Below, in pieces: positions 1 to 7,183 of a stretch of 13,953 bases of DNA. The notes below the pieces were generated by a model, which was given only the letters and a program-made list of their open reading frames with translations, was not told the DNA's origin and made no database searches. Source of the stretch: Bacteroidota bacterium (lineage in GTDB: Bacteria; Bacteroidota; Ignavibacteria; Ignavibacteriales; Ignavibacteriaceae); the NCBI GenBank assembly GCA_021796135.1, contig JAJYOQ010000061.1, forward strand, positions 1 through 13,953. Direction: 5' to 3'. Both the position numbers and the translations under genes were made by a program. Each line of letters begins with the position of its first letter. Positions within the stretch are counted from its first letter, which is position 1.

Positions 1-741
1 TGTAAAGGGTCCAATAATTCCCATCATTATCAGTAAATCCCGAAGAAAAGGAGTATTCAAAACATACTTGAAACCTTCACGAAGTTGACCGCTAGCTCTC
101 TTTACCGGTTCAACTGGATTAAATTCTTTCGAATTCATCATATAGAGACAAACTAAAACAGCTATAAAGGAAATACCGTTTAATAAGAAACACGAAGCTA
201 GCCCTGCGCTTGCAATAATTAGACCTGCTAATGCAGGTCCTACTATTCTACTCAAATTAAACACTGTTGAAAAAAGAGTTACCGCATTACTTAATTCTTT
301 TTTCCCGACCATTTCGAGTACAAATGTTCTGCGCGTTGGGTTATCAACGGCATTAAAAACTCCAACCCCAGTTGCTAAGACATAAATCATCCAGATCCGG
401 ATTGTATCAGTATATACTAATACCCCTAATATTAATGCAAGGATTCCCATTCCGGATTGAGTAATATATAATAATTTACGTTTAGAGAAACGATCTCCGG
501 CTAGCCCGCCAATCGGTCCGAGGAAAAGAACAGGTAAAGTTTGTAATGCAGTAACCAAACCTAATTCTGTTCCGGAGTTTGTCAATTTCAGAACAAGCCA
601 AGCCTGACCGATAGTTTGCATCCAAGTTCCGGATAAAGAAATGCTTTGTCCGATAAAATACAACCGGTAATTACGAATCTTTAAGGACGAGAATGAAGTC
701 TTTTTATAATTACTAAGTATGGAAGAAATTTTTTCAAACAT
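1..741 (-). CDS. MFS family efflux transporter, N-terminal part (truncated by window edge)
   Basis: The reading frame starts at ATG 741 and stays open to base 1, giving the first 247 residues; the C-terminal part lies outside the window. The protein begins with a short cytoplasmic stretch (FEKISSILSNY...) and a first membrane helix around residues 28-50 containing GQSISLSGTWMQ. Further hydrophobic helices follow. The loop after helix 2 reads GGLAGDRFSKRK, which matches the MFS motif A (G-x-x-x-D-R-x-x-x-R/K). The segment DNPTRRTFVLEMVG, about residues 132-145, is typical of the EntS/MFS_3 (DHA3-like) exporters of siderophores, macrolides and other small molecules. The substrate cannot be told. 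The SD site is weak. It lies downstream of, and on the same strand as, the DUF5698 gene with a 105 bp gap, so joint transcription is possible. Family call is firm; exact role is open. Confidence 0.9.
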   Translation of the reverse strand, partial: MFEKISSILSNYKKTSFSSLKIRNYRLYFIGQSISLSGTWMQTIGQAWLVLKLTNSGTELGLVTALQTLPVLFLGPIGGLAGDRFSKRKLLYITQSGMGILALILGVLVYTDTIRIWMIYVLATGVGVFNAVDNPTRRTFVLEMVGKKELSNAVTLFSTVFNLSRIVGPALAGLIIASAGLASCFLLNGISFIAVLVCLYMMNSKEFNPVEPVKRASGQLREGFKYVLNTPFLRDLLIMMGIIGPFT

Positions 742-846
742 TATTTAATTAAATCTCTGACATTAGTTCGATTAATTATTTTAACTAAATCAAACAAAAG
801 AATCTTTTGATTTTGAAATATAATTGAATGACAATAAAAAACAATT

Positions 847-1365
847 TTATCGTCTGTTTCCCGTTCTATATCCTCTATAAGGTGTTGAACCTTGAAGTGA
901 GATAAAGGCAGTGCTGTCAATAGTCTCAATAAGTTTAATTATGTCCTTCTGAAGTTTTCTGGAAGCTACTAGGACTATTACAGCCACTCCTCCGGCTCCG
1001 CCTTCTGCGGGTAATATAGTAACGCCATATTTTGATTTTCTTAATGCATCTGCTATTGCATCTGTTTTATGGCGTGAAATTACGTTTAGCTGGACATAAC
1101 CAAATCCGATTTTTTGCTCTATAGTAATACCGATAATATTACCTAAGCCAAAACCTGTTGCATAACCAAAAAGATTTGGAATGTTGTCGAGATGCTGAAA
1201 AATAAATCTAATTGCAAAGACCCAAATTAGAACTTCAAAGAAACCAACTATTCCTGCAGCGTATTTTTTGCCCTGAACGACAAGAATAACTCGGATTGTA
1301 TCCAGAGAAACATCGCAAATCCTCATGCCCATGATCAAAAATGCACCAGATAATAATTCTATCAT
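847..1365 (-). CDS. UPF0316 membrane protein (DUF5698 + DUF2179)
   Basis: This 172-residue protein has three hydrophobic segments (about residues 4-29, 36-57 and 62-82), then a soluble C-terminal domain (about 85-165). The conserved N-terminal stretch RICDVSLDTIRVILV and the following arrangement match the UPF0316 family (B. subtilis YebE-like): a membrane DUF5698 part plus a DUF2179 domain. The DUF2179 part (VISRHKTDAIADAL..., ending in a glycine-rich AEGGAGGVAVIV stretch) resembles the regulatory domain found in YitT-type membrane proteins. The molecular function of the family is unknown. I choose ATG 1365 because GGAG at 1372-1375 sits six bases upstream. A TTG at 1377 would add four residues (MENL) but overlaps that SD site. 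The gene is divergent from pcm, and its promoter is listed separately. Family call is strong; function is unassigned. Confidence 0.88.
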   Translation of the reverse strand: MIELLSGAFLIMGMRICDVSLDTIRVILVVQGKKYAAGIVGFFEVLIWVFAIRFIFQHLDNIPNLFGYATGFGLGNIIGITIEQKIGFGYVQLNVISRHKTDAIADALRKSKYGVTILPAEGGAGGVAVIVLVASRKLQKDIIKLIETIDSTAFISLQGSTPYRGYRTGNRR

Positions 1366-1371
1366 CAAATT

Positions 1372-1375
1372 CTCC
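1372..1375 (-). promoter_or_regulatory. Ribosome binding site deciding the DUF5698 start
   Basis: On the minus strand GGAG (within TTGGAGAA) lies six bases before ATG 1365. It selects that ATG over the in-frame TTG at 1377, which contains part of the same site and has no SD of its own. Confidence 0.75.
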
Positions 1376-1388
1376 AATTATTATTTTT

Positions 1389-1417
1389 ATTATAGATAAA
1401 ATTAAACAATTATCCAA
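1389..1417 (-). promoter_or_regulatory. Sigma70-like promoter for the DUF5698 (and possibly MFS) gene
   Basis: On the minus strand a perfect -10 TATAAT (1389-1394) follows TTGGAT (1412-1417) after exactly 17 bases. The -35 matches the consensus only in its TTG. The predicted transcript would begin about 17 bases before ATG 1365, leaving room for the SD site. The surrounding DNA is very AT-rich, so a chance TATAAT is possible. Confidence 0.45.
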
Positions 1418-1459
1418 TTTTATTTTATTTTTATATATCATAATTAAATAATTAAATTA

Positions 1460-2098
1460 ATGCACGAAAGAGAAAAATTAGAGCTTGTTGATAAATTATC
1501 CGAAAAAGGTATTTCAGATATTTATGTACTTAAAGCGATCGGTGAGGTAGACAGGCATAAATATATTCCTAAAGCTATGAGACAACATGCATATAAAGAT
1601 GTCGCTCTGCCAATAGGATACGGTCAAACTATATCTCAACCTTATACAGTTGCTTTTATGACTCAGGCACTGAATTTAAAACCGAAAGCTAAAGTATTGG
1701 AAATCGGAACCGGTTCCGGATATCAAGCTGCAGTATTATTCCGTATGGGAGTTCAGGTGTATAGTATTGAAAGGCAGTTTGAGATTTATTCGGAAACACG
1801 AAAACTATTTGATCAATTGGGAATAAGAGTAAATACGAAATTTGGTGACGGTACAATCGGATGGGATGAATATGCGCCATATAACGGTATAATTGTAACG
1901 GCAGGTTCGCCTAATATCCCGGTATCCTTGAAAAAACAGTTGGCAATCGGGGGAAGATTAGTTATTCCTGTCGGAAATAAAGATTCTCAGGTTCTTAAAA
2001 TTATTACAAAAATTGATGAGGATGAATTTGAGATCAAAAACGTACCTGAGTTTTCTTTTGTGCCTTTAATCGGAAGAGAAGGTTGGAATCAAAAGTAA
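1460..2098 (+). CDS. pcm: Protein-L-isoaspartate O-methyltransferase
   Basis: This 212-residue cytoplasmic enzyme transfers a methyl group from S-adenosylmethionine to isoaspartyl residues in aged proteins, starting their repair to aspartate. The family hallmark ALPIGYGQTISQPY is at residues 49-62. The class I methyltransferase motif I, VLEIGTGSGYQ, is at 79-89, followed by the acidic end of strand 2 (YSIERQ) and FGDGTIGW. The C-terminal VPEFSFVPLIGREGW is also typical. Length matches the usual 205-215 residues. The start is ATG 1460: no SD is visible in the AT-rich leader, and an in-frame stop lies 15 bases upstream, so no longer ATG start exists. It is the first gene of a plus-strand run, and its last 16 bases overlap the start of miaA. 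The assignment is secure. Confidence 0.96.
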   Translation: MHEREKLELVDKLSEKGISDIYVLKAIGEVDRHKYIPKAMRQHAYKDVALPIGYGQTISQPYTVAFMTQALNLKPKAKVLEIGTGSGYQAAVLFRMGVQVYSIERQFEIYSETRKLFDQLGIRVNTKFGDGTIGWDEYAPYNGIIVTAGSPNIPVSLKKQLAIGGRLVIPVGNKDSQVLKIITKIDEDEFEIKNVPEFSFVPLIGREGWNQK

Positions 2099-3015
2099 TT
2101 TGTATTGTCGGTCCGACTTGTTCCGGTAAAACATCTCTAAGTCTAGAGTTAGCCAAAAGTTTGGATATTGAGATTATTTCTGCGGATAGTCGTCAATTTT
2201 ATAAATATCTTGATATAGGTACAGCTAAACCTTCAAAAAATGATTTAGCAAAAATACCGCATCATTTTATTGATACTCTAGAACCTGATGAAAGTTACAA
2301 TGCAAGCAGATATGAAAATGAAGCACTTTCAATTATTAGAAGCATAATTGATAGGAAAAAAATCCCTGTTGTCGTAGGCGGATCCGGTTTATATATTAAA
2401 GCGCTGATTAATGGTATCTTTGATGAGGTTGATGTTGATATAGAATACCGAAATGAGCTTATTGAAATGAAAAATAAATTCGGAGTTGACTATCTTTATT
2501 CTGAGTTGTTAAAGGTAGACCAGGAAAGTGCGGCTAAAATGCTTCCTCAAAATTGGAAAAGAATTATTCGCGCTTTGGAAGTTTATCATTTAACCGGCAG
2601 TACAATAAGTGTTCATCAAAAAGCACATAAACGCAAAATAGATTTTAAGTTTGTTCAATTTGGATTAAATTGGGAGCGCTCAATTTTATATAAGAATATA
2701 GAAAAGCGAGTTAATGATATGATTGCCCTCGGGCTTTTAGAAGAAACTAAATCTATTTTGGAAATGGGTTTTAGTAAAGAAATTAATTCGCTTAATACTG
2801 TAGGTTATAAAGAAATAATTTCTTTTTTAGACGGGAACAATTCGTTTGAAAAAGCAGTCGAACTCATTAAAAGGAACACCAGAAGGTTGGCTAAAAGACA
2901 ACTTACGTGGTTTAGAGCCGATAACAGAATTATTTGGCTTAATAATAACAATAATAATCTCACAATAGATTTGAAAAATATAGCGGATGAAATACTTCGC
3001 AGAGAGGAAAACTAA
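2083..3015 (+). CDS. miaA: tRNA dimethylallyltransferase (tRNA A37 isopentenyltransferase)
   Basis: MiaA transfers the dimethylallyl group of DMAPP to N6 of A37 in tRNAs reading UNN codons. The 310-residue protein shows the P-loop GPTCSGKT (residues 10-17), SADSRQFY with the catalytic-type Asp35, DIGTAKPS, VVGGSGLYIKAL, the RIIRALEVYHLTGS stretch and the C-terminal TRRLAKRQLTWFR. All are MiaA hallmarks. The start is TTG 2083, inside the end of pcm (16-base overlap). It is preceded by the purine-rich SD-like GGAAGAGAAGG, and no ATG or GTG lies between it and the P-loop. The overlap suggests translational coupling to pcm. Near the C-terminus six consecutive Asn codons (2941-2958, AAT/AAC) form a short trinucleotide repeat just before a variable region. 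The stop overlaps the next start by one base (TAATG). The assignment is secure. Confidence 0.96.
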   Translation: MESKVICIVGPTCSGKTSLSLELAKSLDIEIISADSRQFYKYLDIGTAKPSKNDLAKIPHHFIDTLEPDESYNASRYENEALSIIRSIIDRKKIPVVVGGSGLYIKALINGIFDEVDVDIEYRNELIEMKNKFGVDYLYSELLKVDQESAAKMLPQNWKRIIRALEVYHLTGSTISVHQKAHKRKIDFKFVQFGLNWERSILYKNIEKRVNDMIALGLLEETKSILEMGFSKEINSLNTVGYKEIISFLDGNNSFEKAVELIKRNTRRLAKRQLTWFRADNRIIWLNNNNNNLTIDLKNIADEILRREEN

Positions 3016-4382
3016 TGAAAGATAAAATTAAAATTGCCTCAGGTCAAGGTTTCTGGGGGGATCTCATAGATGCTCCTTATCATCAGGTGACAAAAGGGAA
3101 TATTGACTATCTGGTAATGGACTACCTTGCTGAAGTTACTATGTCGATTCTTCAAAAACAAAAAAACAAAAATCCTAAACTGGGATATGCAAAAGATATT
3201 CCCGAGTTAATGAAAAGAATTTTACCCGTTTGTATTGATAAAAAGATAAAAATTATCACAAACGGCGGTGGTGTTAACCCAATATCCTGCGCTGAGTCAA
3301 TAATCGAAGTGGCAAAAAACATTGGAATTAATAAACTAAAAATTGCTGTTGTCCTTGGAGATGATATTAAAGACAGGGTTGAAGAAATTATATCTCTTGG
3401 GTGCAATCTAAATAATATGGAAACAAATCAGTCAATTATTCCCATAAAAGAAAAATTACTAAGCGCTAATGTCTATTTCGGTGCGCTGCCTATAGTTGAG
3501 GGATTAAAATTAGGTGCTGATATTGTAATAACCGGAAGAACTACAGATACCGGACTTACGTTAGCTCCTATGATTTATGAATTCGGATGGAATAAAGAAA
3601 ACTTTGATCTTATGTCTGCAGGTACAGTTGCCGGTCATATCCTTGAATGCGGAGCTCAATCCTCAGGCGGCAATTTTATGGGAGATTGGCAGTCTATCCC
3701 TAATATGGCGGAAATCGGTTTTCCTATAGCTGAAGCATATCCTAACGGAGAGTTTATTATTACAAAACATGCCGGTACAGGGGGAAAAGTATCCTATGAG
3801 ACTGTCGCAGAACAACTTCTTTATGAAATAGGAAACCCTGAAGATTACATTACTCCTGATTGTGTTGCGGACTTTACTTCAATCAAACTCGAAGATTTAG
3901 GCAATGACAGAGTCCGGGTCTATAATATAAAAGGGAAAAAAGCCACCGAGTTTTTCAAAGTCTCTTGTTCCTATTCCAGCGGTTATTCTGCTGCAGCAAG
4001 CCTGACATATTCATGGCCGCAAGCTCTGACTAAAGCAAAATATGCGGATTCGGTTTTAAGAAAAAGATTGGAAAATTTGAACCTAAAATTTGAAGAAATC
4101 CGATCTGAATTTATCGGATATAATTCTTGTCATGGTCCATTGTCTAAACAATTAGATGAGAACTTAATCAACGAAATTATGCTTAGAGTAGCCGTGAGAT
4201 CTCAAGATTATAATTCAATAGAAAGGTTTGGTAAGGAAATTGCACCATTAATACTAACAGGTCCGCCAAGCGTAACCGGATTTGCTGGAGGTCGCCCTAA
4301 ACCAAGCGAAGTAGTAGCTTATTGGCCTGCATTGATTCCAAAAAAATATGTTCAATCTGAAGTAAAATTAATAGAGATGTAA
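3015..4382 (+). CDS. Acyclic terpene utilisation AtuA family protein (DUF1446 core domain)
   Basis: This 455-residue protein matches the AtuA/DUF1446 family core. It opens with KIASGQGFWGDLIDAP, followed by DYLVMDYLAEVTMSIL and ITNGGGVNP. Next comes a Rossmann-like VVLGDD, then VITGRTTDTGLTLAP and CGAQSSGGNFMGDW, and it ends in GPPSVTGFAGGRPKPSEV. AtuA is required for citronellol/geraniol breakdown in Pseudomonas, but the enzymatic step has not been assigned, and most homologues are unlinked to terpene pathways. The start is ATG 3015, overlapping the miaA stop by one base (TAATG) with an AGAGAGGAAA SD. In many relatives the core is fused to a small C-terminal domain; here that domain is the next gene, one base downstream. 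No terpene or acyl-CoA carboxylase genes lie nearby. Family call is strong; substrate and reaction are unknown. Confidence 0.9.
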   Translation: MKDKIKIASGQGFWGDLIDAPYHQVTKGNIDYLVMDYLAEVTMSILQKQKNKNPKLGYAKDIPELMKRILPVCIDKKIKIITNGGGVNPISCAESIIEVAKNIGINKLKIAVVLGDDIKDRVEEIISLGCNLNNMETNQSIIPIKEKLLSANVYFGALPIVEGLKLGADIVITGRTTDTGLTLAPMIYEFGWNKENFDLMSAGTVAGHILECGAQSSGGNFMGDWQSIPNMAEIGFPIAEAYPNGEFIITKHAGTGGKVSYETVAEQLLYEIGNPEDYITPDCVADFTSIKLEDLGNDRVRVYNIKGKKATEFFKVSCSYSSGYSAAASLTYSWPQALTKAKYADSVLRKRLENLNLKFEEIRSEFIGYNSCHGPLSKQLDENLINEIMLRVAVRSQDYNSIERFGKEIAPLILTGPPSVTGFAGGRPKPSEVVAYWPALIPKKYVQSEVKLIEM

Positions 4383-4383
4383 A

Positions 4384-4695
4384 ATGAAAAAACAATTATT
4401 AGAAATTGCACACGGTAGAAGCGGCGATAAGGGAGATGCAGCAAATATCGGAATAATAGCTTATGATGATAAAGGTTACGAAGTCATAAAGAAAGAATTA
4501 ACTGTTGACCGCGTAAAAAAACATTTTGAAGGAATTTGTTTCGGTGATGTAGAAAGATATGAACTCCCAAATTTACGCGCATTAAATTTTTTGCTCCATA
4601 ATACTTTAGGCGGGGGCGGAACAGTTTCTCTAAAACATGACGCACAAGGAAAGACTCTTGCTGCCGCACTTCTTAGAATAGAAATAGATTATTAA
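4384..4695 (+). CDS. AtuA-like C-terminal ferredoxin-fold domain protein (stand-alone)
   Basis: This 103-residue soluble protein corresponds to the small C-terminal domain that follows the DUF1446 core in fused AtuA proteins. The N-terminal IAHGRSGDKGDAANIGIIA is the family signature, and VERYELPNLRALNFLLHNTLGGGG is the second conserved block. Its ATG comes one base after the upstream stop (TAA-A-ATG), with GAGATG as a weak SD. It is therefore almost certainly translated with, and likely a partner of, the AtuA core. The split is a clean stop-start, not a frameshift: both parts are complete domains with their own boundaries, so I read it as two subunits, not a broken gene. Function is unknown beyond the family link. 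Confidence 0.85.
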   Translation: MKKQLLEIAHGRSGDKGDAANIGIIAYDDKGYEVIKKELTVDRVKKHFEGICFGDVERYELPNLRALNFLLHNTLGGGGTVSLKHDAQGKTLAAALLRIEIDY

Positions 4696-4743
4696 TAAAT
4701 TTTTTATAATTAACTTATTTTTAAATTTTTTACGGAATTATTA

Positions 4744-5845
4744 ATGTACGAAGAAGAAATTAAAAAGCTCAATAATATTAAGCAAAGAATTATAAATTTA
4801 CGAGGTTTTCTTTGACGTAGATAATAAAGAAGCAAAAATTAAAGATCTGCAATATCAAACTACCGAAGAATCATTTTGGAATGATCAAATAGGTGCACAA
4901 AAAATTTTGCTGCAAATAAAGAATCTTCAGTCCTGGACATCCCTTTGGCGGGAAATTGACAAAAAGTCATCAAGTCTTGAAGAATATATACAATTGGCAG
5001 AACAAGAAAAAGACGACAATCTGACAGGTGAAGTCCAGCTTGAACTTGAAGACCTCAATAGGGAAGTCGAAGCAGTTGAATTCAAAAATATGCTTAGCGG
5101 CAGAGATGATGACAAGAATTGTATCTTAACTATTCATTCGGGCGCCGGAGGTACAGAGGCCCAGGATTGGGCTGACATGCTGCTTAGAATGTATCTTAGA
5201 TGGGGTGAACAAAACGGATTTAAAATGTCTATTGCCGATATATTAGACGGAGACGGAGCAGGAATAAAAAGCGCCACTATCGAAGTTGTCGGTGAATTTG
5301 CCTATGGTTATTTGAAAGCTGAAAACGGAGTTCACAGACTGGTTAGAATTTCTCCGTTTGATTCAAATAAGCGGCGCCATACTTCCTTTGCTTCGGTATT
5401 TGTCATTCCTGAAATTGATGATACAATTGAGATTGAAATTAATCCGGCTGATTTAAGAATCGATACTTACCGTTCCGGCGGTAAGGGAGGACAAAATGTT
5501 AATAAAGTTGAAACCGCAGTGCGTATTACTCATATTCCAACAAACACAGTTGCAGCCTGCCAGAGTGAACGTTCTCAAATACAGAATAAGAATAACGCAA
5601 TGAAACTTCTCAAATCGAAGCTATATCAGGCAGAAAAGGAAAAACAGGAAGCTGAACTTGATGAGGTCGAGAAAAGTAAAATGAAAATAGAATGGGGCAG
5701 CCAAATAAGGTCTTATGTCTTTCACCCTTATAATATGGTCAAAGATCATCGCACAGATGTAGAAACTTCGGATGTACAAGGAGTCATGGACGGAGATATT
5801 AGTAAATTTATCAAAGCTTATCTTTTAAAATTTAATAGCAATTGA
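4744..5845 (+). CDS. prfB: Peptide chain release factor 2, expressed by programmed +1 frameshift
   Basis: RF2 recognises UGA and UAA and triggers peptide release. Frame 0 runs from ATG 4744 for 23 codons to CTT-TGA (TGA at 4813-4815). Skipping T4813 continues as GAC in the +1 frame to the stop at 5843-5845, giving 366 residues against 365 in E. coli. The junction reads ...LRGFL|DVD, matching LRGYL|DYD of E. coli. The UGA-specificity tripeptide SPF is at residues 203-205 and the catalytic GGQ at 248-250, within [34 protein letters not shown] and the N-terminal helical domain are intact. A plain ORF caller would begin only at 4907 and lose about 54 N-terminal residues. No SD is seen before ATG 4744; 48 AT-rich bases with an 11-base repeat (TAAATTTTTTA at 4696 and 4722) separate it from the AtuA pair. 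Confidence 0.96.
4801..4816 (+). promoter_or_regulatory. prfB +1 ribosomal frameshift site (autoregulatory)
   Basis: The codons read CGA GGT TTT CTT TGA C. The slippery CTT-T and the UGA stop followed by C (poor termination context) are canonical. The internal SD-like element is GAGGT (4802-4806), weaker than the AGGGGG of E. coli but at the same distance from the shift. Low RF2 lets the ribosome slip, and high RF2 terminates, so RF2 limits its own synthesis. Confidence 0.93.
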
Positions 5846-5848
5846 TAT

Positions 5849-6208
5849 ATGAAAAATTCTAAATCAAAGAAAAAAGATGATTTCTTTGATCGTGTTTATA
5901 AAATAGTTGCGAAAATTCCTTACGGAAAAGTTGCAACCTATGGAGATATTGCCGAAGCCTGCGGAGTTAGGTCTGCAGCAAGAACCGTCGGCTGGGCTCT
6001 AAACGGAGCAAAGGAATCAGGATTACCCTGTCATAGAGTTGTCAATAGATTTGGCGCTTTAACAGGGAAATTACATTTCGGTGATTTCCAAATTATGGAA
6101 GATCTCCTTCGTTCTGAAGGAGTCGAGTTTGATGACAATGGTTTTGTAATACTAGAGAAACATCTTTGGAAACCCAAGCCAATTAAAAACTATTATAAGA
6201 CTTTATAA
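5849..6208 (+). CDS. MGMT-family methyltransferase / alkyltransferase-like DNA repair protein (C-terminal domain only)
   Basis: This 119-residue protein has only the DNA-binding/active-site domain of O6-alkylguanine-DNA alkyltransferases. It shows VYKIVAKIPYGKVATYGDIA (the helix-turn-helix entry), then SAARTVGWALNG with Arg45 at the position of the nucleotide-flipping arginine. PCHRVVNRFG carries the acceptor cysteine Cys61, and LTGK and LLRSEGV carry the buried glutamate. Because Cys61 is present, it is not a Trp-type alkyltransferase-like protein (PWHR). It may transfer alkyl groups itself or act as a lesion sensor. The N-terminal domain of Ogt/Ada is absent, and a lysine-rich head (residues 5-9) replaces it. 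It starts three bases after prfB without a visible SD, so it depends on the upstream message. A 21 bp convergent gap separates its end from the next gene. Domain call is strong; activity is inferred. Confidence 0.88.
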   Translation: MKNSKSKKKDDFFDRVYKIVAKIPYGKVATYGDIAEACGVRSAARTVGWALNGAKESGLPCHRVVNRFGALTGKLHFGDFQIMEDLLRSEGVEFDDNGFVILEKHLWKPKPIKNYYKTL

Positions 6209-6229
6209 ACTCTTTAAATCTTCCAAAAT

Positions 6230-7168
6230 TTACAAACTGTTGCTATCATATCGTTTTACATGAATTGATGAAACTCCGGCATTCAGGTTAAGAAATATTT
6301 TCTTATTTGCCTGATTAAAATTCGAAGTTTGGTAAATATTGGGTCCCGTTTTATTAAAATCCTGAAATTCCTTATCCGATAAAGCTGTTTTATTTATAAT
6401 TTCACATCCAACGTTTGTCGGCACCAATAATTCAATCGAAGATGCACCGGCGTCTAAATTTAAGTTTGTTACCATGCTTTTATCTCCTAACTTAACTTTT
6501 ATTTTTGCAGCACCCATTTTAATATTTAAATTATCTAACTTATAGTAAGTTAAATCGCAAAGTAATTCTGCTGCTCCCCCGCTTAAATTTATATCCCAAG
6601 TAGGCTTAGAATTGAGTTTCATTTCAACATTATTATCATTATTGCCGTTAAAAGTAAATGACCTTTTCTGCATTGTAAAGTTTAATATGGTCTTATCTCC
6701 CGAATTCTCTCGTTTTAACTGATAGTAACTCTTATGTCCTGTAGAATTTGCTTTAAAAAGCTCATTAGTTGTGTCCTGAATTGAAAATGTCCCAGCTCCA
6801 ATTTGCAGGTTTAATTCAGCTTTAGTTATAGACGGATCAAAAGATTCGGTAAAATGAGAACTGTCGAATCTGCTTGTATAAGAAGACCCGTTATCGTCAT
6901 TAAACACAAAGTCATTATTAAAAAATCCGAATATTGAATTAAAAAATGCAAATAAGGAAATCGCAATAATTATAGCGGATACAGATGCTAATATTCCTTT
7001 AAGGATAGAATTAGTTGTAAAATGGGATAGTCCAAGCAAAATTAAAATGATCGGCCAAAGCTTCCAGAAATAATGTAAATTTGTATTTAATAAACCTATA
7101 TTTGAAAGAAGAATTAAAATACCAATAGTTACAAAAAATAAACCCCAAAAAAGTTGTCTTATTTTCAT
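6230..7168 (-). CDS. LiaF-like membrane protein with 'toastrack' C-terminal domain
   Basis: This 312-residue protein has about three membrane segments near its N-terminus (roughly residues 6-27, 34-50 and 56-84). The first two form the LiaI/LiaF-type membrane hairpin, GLFFVTIGILILLSNIGLL and WPIILILLGL. A large soluble part (about 90-312) is rich in short beta repeats: LNLQIGAGTFSIQD, INLSGGAAELLCDLTYYKL, IKMGAAKIKVKLG, LDAGASSIELLVP and LNAGVSSIHVKRY. This is the toastrack/DUF2154-like fold of cell-wall-active antibiotic response proteins. In Firmicutes LiaF is a negative regulator of envelope stress signalling; a scaffold or sensor role in this organism is inference. ATG 7168 has an upstream GAGATGAT as SD. 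It is the second gene of a pair, 15 bp after the PspC protein. Family call is good; role is unproven. Confidence 0.82.
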   Translation of the reverse strand: MKIRQLFWGLFFVTIGILILLSNIGLLNTNLHYFWKLWPIILILLGLSHFTTNSILKGILASVSAIIIAISLFAFFNSIFGFFNNDFVFNDDNGSSYTSRFDSSHFTESFDPSITKAELNLQIGAGTFSIQDTTNELFKANSTGHKSYYQLKRENSGDKTILNFTMQKRSFTFNGNNDNNVEMKLNSKPTWDINLSGGAAELLCDLTYYKLDNLNIKMGAAKIKVKLGDKSMVTNLNLDAGASSIELLVPTNVGCEIINKTALSDKEFQDFNKTGPNIYQTSNFNQANKKIFLNLNAGVSSIHVKRYDSNSL

Positions 7169-7183
7169 AAATCATCTCATAGT

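Noticed and set aside
741..929. Minus-strand 62-codon frame between the MFS and DUF5698 genes
   Set aside because: It overlaps the DUF5698 3' end in another frame, has no SD, no recognisable domain and ordinary AT-rich composition; a chance frame.
4380..4386. AtuA core and C-terminal domain as a broken single gene
   Set aside because: The core ends at a natural domain boundary, and the second gene has its own ATG and a complete domain. The clean TAA-A-ATG junction looks like a genuine operon arrangement.
4813..4815. In-frame TGA in prfB as a sign of a pseudogene or assembly error
   Set aside because: The CTT-TGA-C context, upstream GAGGT and the exact LRGFL|D join are the known programmed frameshift; the rest of RF2 is intact.
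6209..6229. Bidirectional terminator between the convergent MGMT-like and LiaF-like genes
   Set aside because: The 21 bp gap has no GC-rich hairpin with a T run; only weak AT-rich complementarity is visible.
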